This document shows, piece after piece, positions 15,950 to 24,604 of a stretch of DNA of 64,000 nt (position 1 is the stretch's first letter; every line of letters begins with the position of its first letter). The notes under the pieces were generated by a model that worked only from the letters and a program-made list of their open reading frames with translations, had not been told where the DNA came from and did no database searches. The stretch comes from Cupriavidus necator. Its GTDB lineage: Bacteria; Pseudomonadota; Gammaproteobacteria; Burkholderiales; Burkholderiaceae. The translations under genes and the position numbers were made by a program. The stretch is from assembly GCA_022041995.1 (NCBI GenBank), contig CP074386.1, positions 124,001 through 188,000 on the forward strand, given 5' to 3'.

Positions 15950-16336
15950 TCACTCCGTCCACACAGCATCGACATCCCTCGTGAGATGTCCAGCGAGGAT
16001 GTAGTCCCCGAGCTTTTCCGCTTTTCCCTCCAGGCGCTCCAAGTCAGCCGCTGGCAGCAGGGTGAGCTCAAATTGGCAGTAAAGATTGCGCTGACGGAAC
16101 GTCAATTTTGGACGACTCAGTCCCGCAACCAATGCCGCAACCAATGCCGCGGGCGAGCTGACGGCAATACTCTCATGGGTGCGATACTGGACACGTTTGC
16201 CAAGCTTTTCGCCCAGCCTGCCAAGTTCAATCGCATCCTGCCATCCTGACTCGTAGTCCAAATCCACGACCGTGACGCCTTCTGTTTCCAGAAGCTTGAG
16301 TGCTTCGCCTTTGGTCGCAGCCAAAGCTATCGCCAT
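15950..16336 (-). CDS. unknown 128-aa protein
   Basis: Starts at an ATG with GGAGG 6 nt upstream, so translation is likely. The N-terminus (MAIALAATKGEALKLLETEGVTVVDLDYESGWQDAIEL) and the rest are soluble alpha/beta-looking without a motif I recognise. A 7-bp-arm palindrome lies 60 bp upstream (16396-16412) and may be its operator. It is isolated between the 1.7-kb IS and a divergent intergenic region. Confidence 0.55.
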   Translation of the reverse strand: MAIALAATKGEALKLLETEGVTVVDLDYESGWQDAIELGRLGEKLGKRVQYRTHESIAVSSPAALVAALVAGLSRPKLTFRQRNLYCQFELTLLPAADLERLEGKAEKLGDYILAGHLTRDVDAVWTE

Positions 16337-16395
16337 TGCCGCCTCCCTGCTGGTAGGACGCTGTGGCGATTCGCTCGCTTCTCCGGTCCGGATTC

Positions 16396-16412
16396 ATGTT
16401 GCAAAGCAACAT
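16396..16412. promoter_or_regulatory. palindrome upstream of the 128-aa gene
   Basis: ATGTTGC AAA GCAACAT, perfect 7-bp arms, 60 bp before the start codon at 16336 on the minus strand. Candidate repressor site. The rest of 16413-16756 holds no gene I can support. Confidence 0.45.
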
Positions 16413-16756
16413 TGTAAGCGGGGGCGGTTGACTTCGTCAGGTCTTGTCTTCTGGCGTGCGGCTTTGACTGAAGAACCTATACTGGATGGCTGCAGTCTTG
16501 CGTGGCGCAGTCGCGGTTACGCATTCCACAGCCTCCTGATCAGGTAAATGGTGATCATTCAAAGAGAACCCGGGTACCAGAGGAATGCCGAGCGGAGCTT
16601 GCACCATTCGTCAAGTGCGACTCCACAAGGCCATACGGGGTGCGATCGCCCACATCGTAGCCGAGATGCGTGGCGGCGCTTACCCCGCCAGCTGCCCACG
16701 GTCATCTCATCGATTTGACTGTTCCACTCAAACCAACTCACCTATTCGAACGACCG

Positions 16757-17479
16757 ATGTTTGAAGGCCATGTATTCATTTGCGGCGACCCTCATGGCGA
16801 GTTCGGCCCGCTGATCGAAAGCGTCCACCGTCACCGCCCCGCGGCGGTAGTGCTCGCTGGCGACATCCAGGCCAGGCGCCCACTGGATGATGAGCTCGCC
16901 AGCATCCTTCCCCTGACGCAGGTGTGGTGGATTCCCGGCAATCACGACACCGACAGCGATGCCGACTACGACAACCTGTTCGGTTCGGGCCTGGCCGACC
17001 GGAACCTGGATGGGCGGGTGGTCACGATCGCAGGCCTTCGGATTGCCGGGTTAGGGGAAATTTTTCGCGGCCAGGTCTGGATGCCGCCGGAAACCTCGCG
17101 CGTAGAGAGCGAGTTTGACTATCTTGCCAAATGTGGAACGGGGAACTACTGGCGGGGCGGTCTGCCGCGGCGTCATCGCAGCACGATCTTCCCGCAGACG
17201 TACAACGCGCTATTGAATCAGCATGCGGATGTCCTGGTCAGCCACGAGGCTCCGGCTTGTCACCCACACGGATTCGAGGCGATTGACACGCTCATCGAAG
17301 CAATGAGAGTGAAACGCGCTTTCCACGGCCATCACCATGAATCCACGGTTTATCCGAGCACAGGACCGTGCCAATTCTTCGGTCTCGGTGCGTGCGCGGT
17401 GGCCACGATCGACGGAGACTTCTTGTACGGCTCCCCGCCTTGTCCGGATCAAGACGAAACAGGCTCGATCGGCGGTTGA
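16757..17479 (+). CDS. calcineurin-like metallophosphoesterase
   Basis: 240 aa from the ATG at 16757 (MFEGHVFICGDPHG), chosen because the domain begins there; an in-frame upstream extension lacks conserved features. Metal-binding motifs are GDPHG (10-14), GD (35-36), GNHD (61-64), the SHE Glu/His in VLVSHEAPA, and GHHH near residue 192. Two metals would be coordinated for phosphoester hydrolysis, as in the Ser/Thr phosphatase and diadenosine tetraphosphatase group. Substrate unknown. It stands alone, followed by a long gap. Confidence 0.75.
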   Translation: MFEGHVFICGDPHGEFGPLIESVHRHRPAAVVLAGDIQARRPLDDELASILPLTQVWWIPGNHDTDSDADYDNLFGSGLADRNLDGRVVTIAGLRIAGLGEIFRGQVWMPPETSRVESEFDYLAKCGTGNYWRGGLPRRHRSTIFPQTYNALLNQHADVLVSHEAPACHPHGFEAIDTLIEAMRVKRAFHGHHHESTVYPSTGPCQFFGLGACAVATIDGDFLYGSPPCPDQDETGSIGG

Positions 17480-18311
17480 GGTTCGCTGGCAGCTCTATTG
17501 GGCGCCAGCGGACGGGGCAAACGACCGGCGCGCTTCCGGATTGCGCACGAGGGTCAGACCGCCCGCAAGTCGGCATGACACCCGCAGATCCGGGGGACGA
17601 TCGCGCATGCGGCGACTGCCCTCGGAAAGTTGGACGCGCCGGTTGCCAGATAGTAGCGCGACAAAAAAACAGCTCTCGATCCGATGGAGGAGAGCCGCAG
17701 AACGTCCAAGAAGAAATCGGGCAACACCTTTCGGCGCCGACCACACTCCGGATCCGCAAGCTTGCCGTTGTCGGCAATCCATCCTTCGCCGTGCTGTTCA
17801 TTTGTTCGCAAAAATGAACCCGCGCTCACCAGGGGAGGGGCGCGGGTGGTAGCAGGCCTACCTGAGCAGGATACGGCGATATAAACATCACGCAATACAG
17901 GATTAGGAGCCATTTTTCCCAGCAGTTCTTTTGCCAGCCGAGAAAATTGTCACGCAGCGAGCAGACAATTGAACGAGGGGCGGCGGATCCGCCGATTCGA
18001 TGTGGTCTTGAGCGCAAGGCGTTGCCCTTTAAGTCAGATGCGTTGCTCGGCGGGGGGAACTCACAAGCGCTGCGCACGTTAAAGGCGGGGTAGAGCGTTG
18101 AAAGCGGGACGCATGAGGCGAACTAATCATGCGCGCACACGGAGTTGAACCCGCGATCCAAGAGTCTGATTAAGTGGCGCAATCGTTACATATTTCCTTG
18201 TGCGTCCGCCGTGATGAACCGGTAGTGGTATCTTTTGTGCCGGTCCGCCTTCTCGATTGCCGAAGCACAGTCCCGGCCCGCAGACCATGAGCGAGGTGAA
18301 TCTAATAGCCG
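17480..18311. other. 832-bp region without a supported gene
   Basis: Open frames exist on both strands, but none has a ribosome site, a motif or consistent coding character. I see no tRNA or repeat here. It may be decayed coding sequence. Confidence 0.4.
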
Positions 18312-18314
18312 GTG

Positions 18315-20316
18315 ATGATCGACTACTACTGCACTCTCGGCGTTTCGCCTAGCGCGACCGAGGCGGAGATCCGAGCGGCCTACAGGCGGCTCGCGATGAA
18401 ATTTCATCCCGACCGACAGCACGGCAAGTCTGCCCTGGAAAAGAAGCAAGCCGAGGAGAAATTCAAGGAGATCGAGAGGGCTAACCGCATCCTTGGCGAC
18501 GCCCACAAGCGCGCGGAGTACGACCTAGGCAATGGCGCGACCCGTAGCGGGAATCCGTGGTGGACCGGGTCGGACGAAGGCGACTCTAATTTCGAAGACC
18601 TCTTTCGCCAGCAGTTTCACAAGAGCCAGCGGAGGCGCCGTCAATCCAGACCACCGCCGGTACGAGGCGAGGACATCCGCTGCAAGGCGTCGATCGACGC
18701 TGACACGGCGATCCGTGGTGGCCAGGCAACCATCGCAGTCAAAGTTGAAGACACATGCCCATATTGCAGGGGTTCAGGTGAAACCGACTCGCCCGTAGCC
18801 TGTGAAAAGTGCGACGGTGACGGGTGGCATCCTTCAGCGGATGGTTGGGGCAGCGTACGTGTAGCAAATGCAAGGGGTCGGGGGTGGATTGGCGCTGCAG
18901 CGCGTGCAAAGGGAAAGGTACTCTCAAACAGACCAAGCACTTCAACATCGAGGTGCCGCCGAACACGCCGGCCAGTCGCATCCTGCGTGCCGTCGGTGGC
19001 GGCATGCCCGGGGAGTTCGGTGGCGCGGCCGGGGACCTGCTCTGCGAAATCCGGGTAGTGAAGTCCGGATCGACATACCTGAAGGGTCTCGACGTCCACT
19101 GCGAGGTGAAGATGGATTGCATCACGGCATGGCTCGGAGGCAAAACCACCATCGATATCGTGGGACGGACGTATGAGGTTGAAGTGCCACCGAATACGGG
19201 CAGTGGCAAGTCGTTGCGCTTTGCCGGCAAAGGCTTACGCGATGCCAAGACTGGCCGGACGGGAGACGCCATCGCGAAGGTGGTCTTGACTCTTCCGAAG
19301 GGGCCGTTCGACGAAGAGCAGCTCGATCACCTACGCCGGTTTGCCGGCCGCGAACCGCTCATCAAGCCGCGGCCGGCAGCGCCTGCGAAGAAGGAATCAA
19401 CACAAGAGCGTCCGACGAGGCCCGCTCACTCACCCGAGCGGGCCCGCGAAGTGGCTCACGACTTTGCGAGTGCGAAGGAGGCCAAAGAGCAAACGAGTGC
19501 TTCATATGGGCGTGGCAAATTCCAATGCGGCGGCTTCCAAATACGCCATCTGGAGCGCTTGGAGTCGGAGCAGTACGTCATTGCACGACAGCGCTTTGCG
19601 GAATGGGAGGCCGCCTGGCGCGCTGAAGATCTGGGGGAGACCCGCCCAGGCCGCGCCGCGGACAAGCGGATGGAACTGAAGCGAACCGAAACCGAGATTT
19701 CCGCCTACGCACCCGGGAATGCCCCACAGATTCTGGTTCAGTTGTTGGAGGCGTTCCGCAGCGCGGGCTTCGCGGAGAAGATCTCCGTGATAGGGAACTA
19801 CGCAATCCTTGTTTATGCGTCCGCCGCAGGCTACAGCATCGAGGATGCCGTCAGACTCGGGCTATACAACAAGCGTGTTCAGTTCATTACAGCGAAGCCC
19901 ATCGGGGAGGCGGTCATCCTGCACGCACTCCAGGCAGTGGACCCGACCTTCATACTCGCCCCCAAGATGGAGGCCTGCGTGCGAGGGCGAAACGAAGTCG
20001 GATTCGTTGTCGATATCATCGGCGCGGTGCAAGGGAACACGCCGGAAACGACGCTGGCCACCACGATTGCGGATGACAGCGGGGCAGCCATGTCATATGG
20101 GATCACCAAGCTCCTGTGTGGAGGTCGGGTAAGCAGATAGTCTTTACCAAAACGGGAGTTATGGAGCGCCTGACAGCGATCTCTCCAGAGTCGTTCTGTT
20201 TGTTCAAGGGATGGATTGCCGCCCAGCCAGGGGTGCCTGAGGAGAAGCGCAAGTTCTGCCAGAGCTTGTCGGCGCTGGCAGCCAACCTCGGCGACGGCCT
20301 CGGACTTAGCCTCTGA
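18315..20316 (+). pseudogene. DnaJ-like chaperone fused to a nucleotidyltransferase-like domain, two frameshifts
   Basis: The first frame carries a J domain (HPD at residues 31-33) and the first two zinc repeats (CPYCRGSG, CEKCDGDG). The frame changes near 18845 and continues with two more CxxCxGxG repeats (CSKCKGSG, CSACKGKG), then the DnaJ substrate-binding region (VPPNTPASRILRAVGGGMPGEFGGAAGDLLCEI). After a linker the protein continues into VIGNYAILVYASAAG ... ALQAVDPTF ... GFVVDIIG. This resembles the GSU2403-type nucleotidyltransferase fold. A second change near 20115 leads to MERLTAISPESFCLFKGWIAA, the expected end of that domain. Both shifts are in the same direction (one base missing). 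DnaJ normally ends after the substrate-binding domain, so the extra domain is unusual. Frameshifts may be real or base-calling errors. Confidence 0.65.
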
Positions 20317-20443
20317 GTTCGGCAGTAGTTGGCAGATGCGAAGGTGGAAATCGTTCCTCTGGCCGAAATCTGCGGGTGGTCCGACGGAAATCGAGAAGCG
20401 GCAATGGCGACTGTGCGAACTTCAGGGTAAGATCTCGCGCACA

Positions 20444-20529
20444 GGGCCGGACGCCGTGTTGGTTGCAGGCAGCGGACTCATAATCCGCCGGAATTCCCAC
20501 CGTGGGTTCGAACCCCACCCGGCCCACCA
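20444..20529 (+). tRNA. class II-shaped tRNA with CAU anticodon, CCA encoded
   Basis: 86 nt. The acceptor GGGCCGG (20444-20450) pairs with CCGGCCC (20519-20525), followed by ACCA. The D stem is GCC/GGC, the anticodon stem GCGGA/TCCGC with loop CTCATAA (anticodon CAT at 20479-20481), the T stem GTGGG/CCCAC with loop TTCGAAC. The variable region is 13 nt, as in Leu, Ser or Tyr tRNAs, and the discriminator is A. The body resembles tRNA-Leu more than tRNA-Met or tRNA-Ile2, which have short variable loops. Charging identity is therefore uncertain. tRNAs are common island attachment sites; none is demonstrated here. Confidence 0.75.
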
Positions 20530-20690
20530 AGCTTGCTCTTAACGGTTTGCGCAGCGACCGTCTGTACGCCACCGCAGCGCACCTGCAATCTCACGCCGGC
20601 GCTGACCGCCAGTGGTGAGGCCCTGGTGCACGCGTTCACGCTCGCCGGCGGTGATCGGTAGCTTAGGAACGTGCTCGAAATAACTTCCCG

Positions 20691-21692
20691 CTATGCGGCG
20701 TTCCGTGAGCGGATGCTGTAGTTCCACGCAGGCAAGGTTGAGTCGTACTCGATGTTCAGTGAAGCACGGACGCAACGAGTGACTGTCCGTCCGGCTTCAT
20801 AGACTCCGTCAAGAATGTCAGCAGTAACTTTCAGTCCGGTTTTTGTGCAGGCTTTTTCGATCAGTTCACGAACCAGACTAACGCTGCTGAAGACTACGCC
20901 AGCACAGGCTCGCGTAATGTGTGGAAACACGCGGTGCTCGATCGGATTATGTTTCGAGCAGTATGGGGCGTAGTGGGCCACCCGGATTTCCAGTCCGAGC
21001 CGGTCTGCCAGATCTTGCAGATCCGCTTTGAAAAGCCACGAATCACTTGGGTTGCTACCTCCGCCATCGCACAGTAGCAGTAACCGTGTGGCTTGGGGAT
21101 AATCGGCGCGACCCTGTTTTTCCCACCAGTGCGCTACGCTGTCGCAGGCAAACTGCGTCGTGTCACGGCTCACCCCGATGTTCACATGTGCCTTGTTCAG
21201 CCCGATGTCGTACAGCCCATGCGGGATGACCTTGCCTTCGCTGTAGCTCGGAAAATCATGGTCGAGGACTTCAAGCTGCTCGCGCGTGTAGAGCTTGCCG
21301 TCGCGATAGAAATTGCCCAGCATCTCCTTCTTCTTCGTATCGATGCTGAGGACAGGCTGGTCGTCTTCGAGATATTCCGCCTTGAGTTGCGTAATACGCT
21401 GAAATTGTACGTCGCGTTGTGCGTGGGACTTGAACGACTTCTTTTTCTGTGATTGCCGCCGGGAAAAACCGTTGCGCTTTAGCAGCTGCCGGACCGTTCG
21501 CACGCTCACCCGTTCGCCTACTTGCTGCGTCATCGCCTGTGCGATTTCGCGTGGCTTCAGATCCGTCCAGATGATGCCGTGTTGTGGATTACCCGCCGTA
21601 TGCTCTCGCACCACATCTAGAAATACCGCGTTCCACTCCGGATGGTCCGTTAACCTGGATTTACGCCCCTTTTTTTCGGATCCGCTCTCCAA
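20691..21692 (-). CDS. ISAzo13-family transposase, catalytic frame, copy B
   Basis: The 333-codon protein is identical to that of copy A, including the DDE residues in LSIDTKKKE, LLCDGGGSN and HNPIEHR. It is joined to the upstream frame through the same A7 slippage site. Intact, hence a potentially active source of transposase for the interrupted copy C. Confidence 0.85.
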   Translation of the reverse strand: MESGSEKKGRKSRLTDHPEWNAVFLDVVREHTAGNPQHGIIWTDLKPREIAQAMTQQVGERVSVRTVRQLLKRNGFSRRQSQKKKSFKSHAQRDVQFQRITQLKAEYLEDDQPVLSIDTKKKEMLGNFYRDGKLYTREQLEVLDHDFPSYSEGKVIPHGLYDIGLNKAHVNIGVSRDTTQFACDSVAHWWEKQGRADYPQATRLLLLCDGGGSNPSDSWLFKADLQDLADRLGLEIRVAHYAPYCSKHNPIEHRVFPHITRACAGVVFSSVSLVRELIEKACTKTGLKVTADILDGVYEAGRTVTRCVRASLNIEYDSTLPAWNYSIRSRNAA

Positions 21693-21945
21693 CCGGATCC
21701 AGCTCTTCTTCCAGGTCCTTTAGCCCTTGTCTAATTGTTTTCGGGTCCATTTCAAACAGTTTCGCAATATATTCGAAACCGCCATGGCCCAGCTTGTCCG
21801 CCTCCACAGCCGCATACCGCCGTCGGTCCTTCTCCGACAAGCGCGCGTACAGCCGCTTCATCCGCGTTTCAACCTCAGCCCGGTAACCAGCCTGCATCGT
21901 TTGTCCTCCAGAGGCATCACATCTTACCCGCGTCGCTTTGCGCAC
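21661..21945 (-). CDS. ISAzo13-family upstream frame (orfA), copy B
   Basis: 94 codons, identical to copy A. Supplies the N-terminal helical part of the transposase and overlaps the catalytic frame by 32 bp across the A7 run. The internal Met after GGAGG is the more likely start. Confidence 0.8.
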   Translation of the reverse strand: MRKATRVRCDASGGQTMQAGYRAEVETRMKRLYARLSEKDRRRYAAVEADKLGHGGFEYIAKLFEMDPKTIRQGLKDLEEELDPVGERIRKKGA

Positions 21946-21993
21946 GCCAGGTCCACTTCGGGAAGTTATTTCTCACTCGTTCCTTAGCGGCCC

Positions 21994-22419
21994 TCAGAGG
22001 CCAAACCAGTTCGCCAGCCGCAAACCAGCCAATTCCGCAAAATCCTTGGTATTACGCGTCACCAGGGTCAGCCCGTGCGCGATCGCAACCGATGCAATCT
22101 GCCCATCCACGAATGGCAATGTGAATCCAGCCCGCTCGCGCGACTGGCGGAGCTCTGCGTGGATCCGCGCCGCGGCACCGTCATAAGGCAATATGGGCAA
22201 CGTGCCAACGACATCTTGCACAAAACGACCAACAGCGTCCTTGCGTTGGCCCTCTGGCATGCGCAACCAACCATAGCGGAGCTCATGCCAGACTGGGGCC
22301 GGAATGGCTAGCTCACCATCGTAGCGGGCCAAATTCTCCATTACCGCGACCTCAGGTCTCGGCCGCATGGCCTCTGAAATAATGTTGGTGTCCAGCAACC
22401 AACTCACGGCGCTCACCAT
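21994..22419 (-). CDS. vapC: VapC-family PIN-domain toxin
   Basis: 141 aa. PIN-domain acidic residues are visible: D near the N-terminus in SWLLDTNIISE, E in the AIPAPVWHELRYG helix, and D in LPFVDGQIASVAIAHGLTLVTRNTKDF (two). VapC toxins are ribonucleases that cut tRNA or rRNA. The start overlaps the antitoxin stop by 7 bp, the usual vapBC coupling. The stop is 11 bp from the end of ISAzo13 copy B, so the 3' side has lost its native neighbour. Frame intact. Confidence 0.9.
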   Translation of the reverse strand: MVSAVSWLLDTNIISEAMRPRPEVAVMENLARYDGELAIPAPVWHELRYGWLRMPEGQRKDAVGRFVQDVVGTLPILPYDGAAARIHAELRQSRERAGFTLPFVDGQIASVAIAHGLTLVTRNTKDFAELAGLRLANWFGL

Positions 22420-22685
22420 GAGAATTCCCTTCCCCCATCGGGTTGACGTAATTGCTCAAAGGGATCGCCCTCATCTTCCTCTGCCGCATAGCTTTTGCGC
22501 CACTCCGCTAAGCGCGCAGAAAAGCCAGATGACGAGCCAACAAGCTGCCGATATTGCGACCAAGACATCAAGACCCCGGCCGCCTGTCCGCGTCTGGAGA
22601 TCATTAGTGGCTCTTGCGCCACTTCTACGCCCCGGAGCGCATCAGCGAGGTGCGCTCTTGCCTCAGAGAATGGGATCGTTTGCAT
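22413..22685 (-). CDS. vapB: Phd/YefM-family antitoxin
   Basis: 90 aa from the ATG at 22685, chosen because AAGGAG lies upstream and because the longer frame would run into the operator. The N-terminus (MQTIPFSEARAHLADALRGVEVAQEPLMISRRGQAAGVLMSWSQYRQL) is the Phd/YefM dimerisation and DNA-binding fold. The C-terminal acidic segment (YAAEEDEGDPFEQLRQPDGGREFSW) would wrap the toxin. First gene of the pair. Confidence 0.85.
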   Translation of the reverse strand: MQTIPFSEARAHLADALRGVEVAQEPLMISRRGQAAGVLMSWSQYRQLVGSSSGFSARLAEWRKSYAAEEDEGDPFEQLRQPDGGREFSW

Positions 22686-22705
22686 GGGATGGTGCTCCTT
22701 GCCAG

Positions 22706-22730
22706 AAATGTACATTCCAATTGTACATGC
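22706..22730. promoter_or_regulatory. candidate VapB operator
   Basis: Two TGTACA palindromes (22709-22714 and 22722-22727), 13 bp apart, lie 20 bp upstream of the antitoxin start. Paired TGTAC-type sites are typical for Phd/YefM repressors. The sequence from 22731 to about 23050 shows no gene. Confidence 0.6.
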
Positions 22731-23049
22731 AGCGCGAGCAGAAGTCCCGAATCAACGGCCGATCATGCGGGCGTGCCAAAGGGGGCTATAGAGCACCGGC
22801 GATCCGGCAAGGCATAGAAAACCCAGATCGCATCAGCTTCCGCCTCCCTGACCTCGCTGAGTGCGGGCTTCTTTTGCCAGTTTCGGCAAGCACGCGATAG
22901 GGAGGCGATTGCGTGAAGGCGGCTTGGCGGATATTGGGCTCGGGCAATTCAAATGGTTAAATAACGTCGTGTGCGGCGAATTGCTCTCCTGACCCGCGGC
23001 CCTTCACGGCAGCTTTCTGCGATCCTCGCGACCTGCGTTGTTCGAGCGA

Positions 23050-24119
23050 TTTGCAATTGGCCAACAACTGCCGTTGGGCTTTGCTTCTGATCGCGGCCCA
23101 TATGGAGCGCGTGCGCTTCAGCGAAGCCTTCGACGCGCCGCCCGCGCAGATGTTCCAGGCAGCCTGCCAGCTCGGTCTGGAAGGCCTGATGTTCAAGCGG
23201 GCAGACTCCCCCTATGTGTCGGCGCGCACCCAGAGCTGGCTGAAGGCGAAGTGCAAGCTTCGCCAGGAGTTTGTCATCGGCGGCTTCTCCGACCGCGAAG
23301 GCGCCCGCACTGAGATCGGCAGACTCTCTCTGGGTGTCTACGCCGAGGGCGAACTGCGATACACCGGCGGCGTTGGCACCGGCTGGGACAGCGTGGCGGC
23401 GACGGACCTGCGCCAGCGGCTCGCGAAACTGCAAGTGGACAAGAGCCCGTTTTCGACGGAAGCGCGGGCCAGCCGTCGCTGGGGCGGCCGTCGCGATGCG
23501 GCGGTCCAATGGGTCAAGCCGACGCTGGTCGCTGAAGTCGAATTCTCCGAGTGGACGCCGGAAGGCCAGGTTCGCCACGCCTCGTTCAAGGGCCTGCGCA
23601 CGGACCATGCTGCGAAATCGATCCGGCGCGAGGCGGTCCAGACCGCCGTGACCCCACGGCATGGCCGCCATCAAGGTCACCAACCCGGAACGCGTCATCG
23701 ACAAGTCCCAAGGCATCACGAAGGTCGAACTGGTGCGCTACTACGAGAGCGTCGCCGGCCGGATGCTGCCGCACCTGAAAGACCGTCCGCTGTCGCTGGT
23801 GCGCGCCCCTGACGGCATCGATGCCCCGACGTTTTTCCAGAAGCATGCCGAAGCCGCGATGCCGGGCCTGACCGAGCAGCCGGCGTCGCTCTGGCCCGGT
23901 CATGCGGCGCTGTTGACGGCCGACTCACCCGAAGCGATTGTCGCGGCCGCCCAGATGAATTTGGTGGAATTCCACACCTGGAACTCCACCGCCCGCGACA
24001 TCGACCATCCGGACCGGGTCATCTTCGACCTGGATCCAGGCGCAGGCGTCGCCTGGGAGACAATTCCGCCTGCCGCAGCCAGAGCTGCTCCTCGAAGTCT
24101 TCCCGTCGAGATAGTCCAC
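23050..24119 (+). pseudogene. ligD: remnant of multifunctional DNA ligase D (ligase and polymerase domains)
   Basis: Frame 1 (23051 to about 23660) encodes the end of an ATP-dependent ligase domain: RVRFSEAFDAPPAQMFQAACQLGLEGLMFKRADSPY...SWLKAKCKLRQEFVIGGFSD and the OB-fold. The adenylation motif with the catalytic Lys is missing. Frame 2 (23661-24119) encodes the start of the primase-polymerase domain (IKVTNPERVIDKSQGITKVELVRYYESVAGRMLPHLKDRP...VIFDLDPG, with the metal-binding DLDPG). The gene therefore lacks its 5' half, has a frameshift between domains, and is cut by ISAzo13 copy C. LigD seals breaks in Ku-dependent end joining; this copy cannot. No ku gene is visible beside it. Confidence 0.85.
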
Positions 24120-24604
24120 TAAGGAACGAGTGAGAAATAACTTCCCGAAGTGGACCTGGCGTGCGCAAAGCGACGCGGGTAAGATGTGATGCCTCTGGAG
24201 GACAAACGATGCAGGCTGGTTACCGGGCTGAGGTTGAAACGCGGATGAAGCGGCTGTACGCGCGCTTGTCGGAGAAGGACCGACGGCGGTATGCGGCTGT
24301 GGAGGCGGACAAGCTGGGCCATGGCGGTTTCGAATATATTGCGAAACTGTTTGAAATGGACCCGAAAACAATTAGACAAGGGCTAAAGGCACCTCATTAC
24401 ACACAACTCCTGGCGGCTGGTGCGCCGCAGAAAGTCGTTTACGGTCAATGACATAGCGGGTGGGGTTGTAAACTCTTTCGGATTGTCGTTCACTCTTGCA
24501 TTTTGGACGGCACATGCAGCGAGAGGCAACGAGTTGGGCAGCGGCAGAATTCAAGGACATTGACTTGGGCGACCAGCGCCTGAATAAGCGGGCGGTGCTG
24601 CTAG

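Larger units (their letters stand above)
20666..21983 (-). mobile_element. ISAzo13-family IS, copy B
   Basis: 1318 bp, same ends as copy A and nearly identical internally (one visible difference in the orfB region). Flanked by TTA on both sides. It lies 136 bp downstream of the tRNA and abuts the VapBC pair. Confidence 0.9.

Noticed and set aside
17292..17913. Minus-strand frames in the 17.5-18.3 kb gap
   Set aside because: No ribosome site, no motif, and two overlapping frames look equally plausible.
20539..20665. Possible IS30-type N-terminus (ITAGERERVHQGLTTGG) between the tRNA and ISAzo13 copy B
   Set aside because: Too short and diverged to distinguish from chance; no downstream catalytic part.
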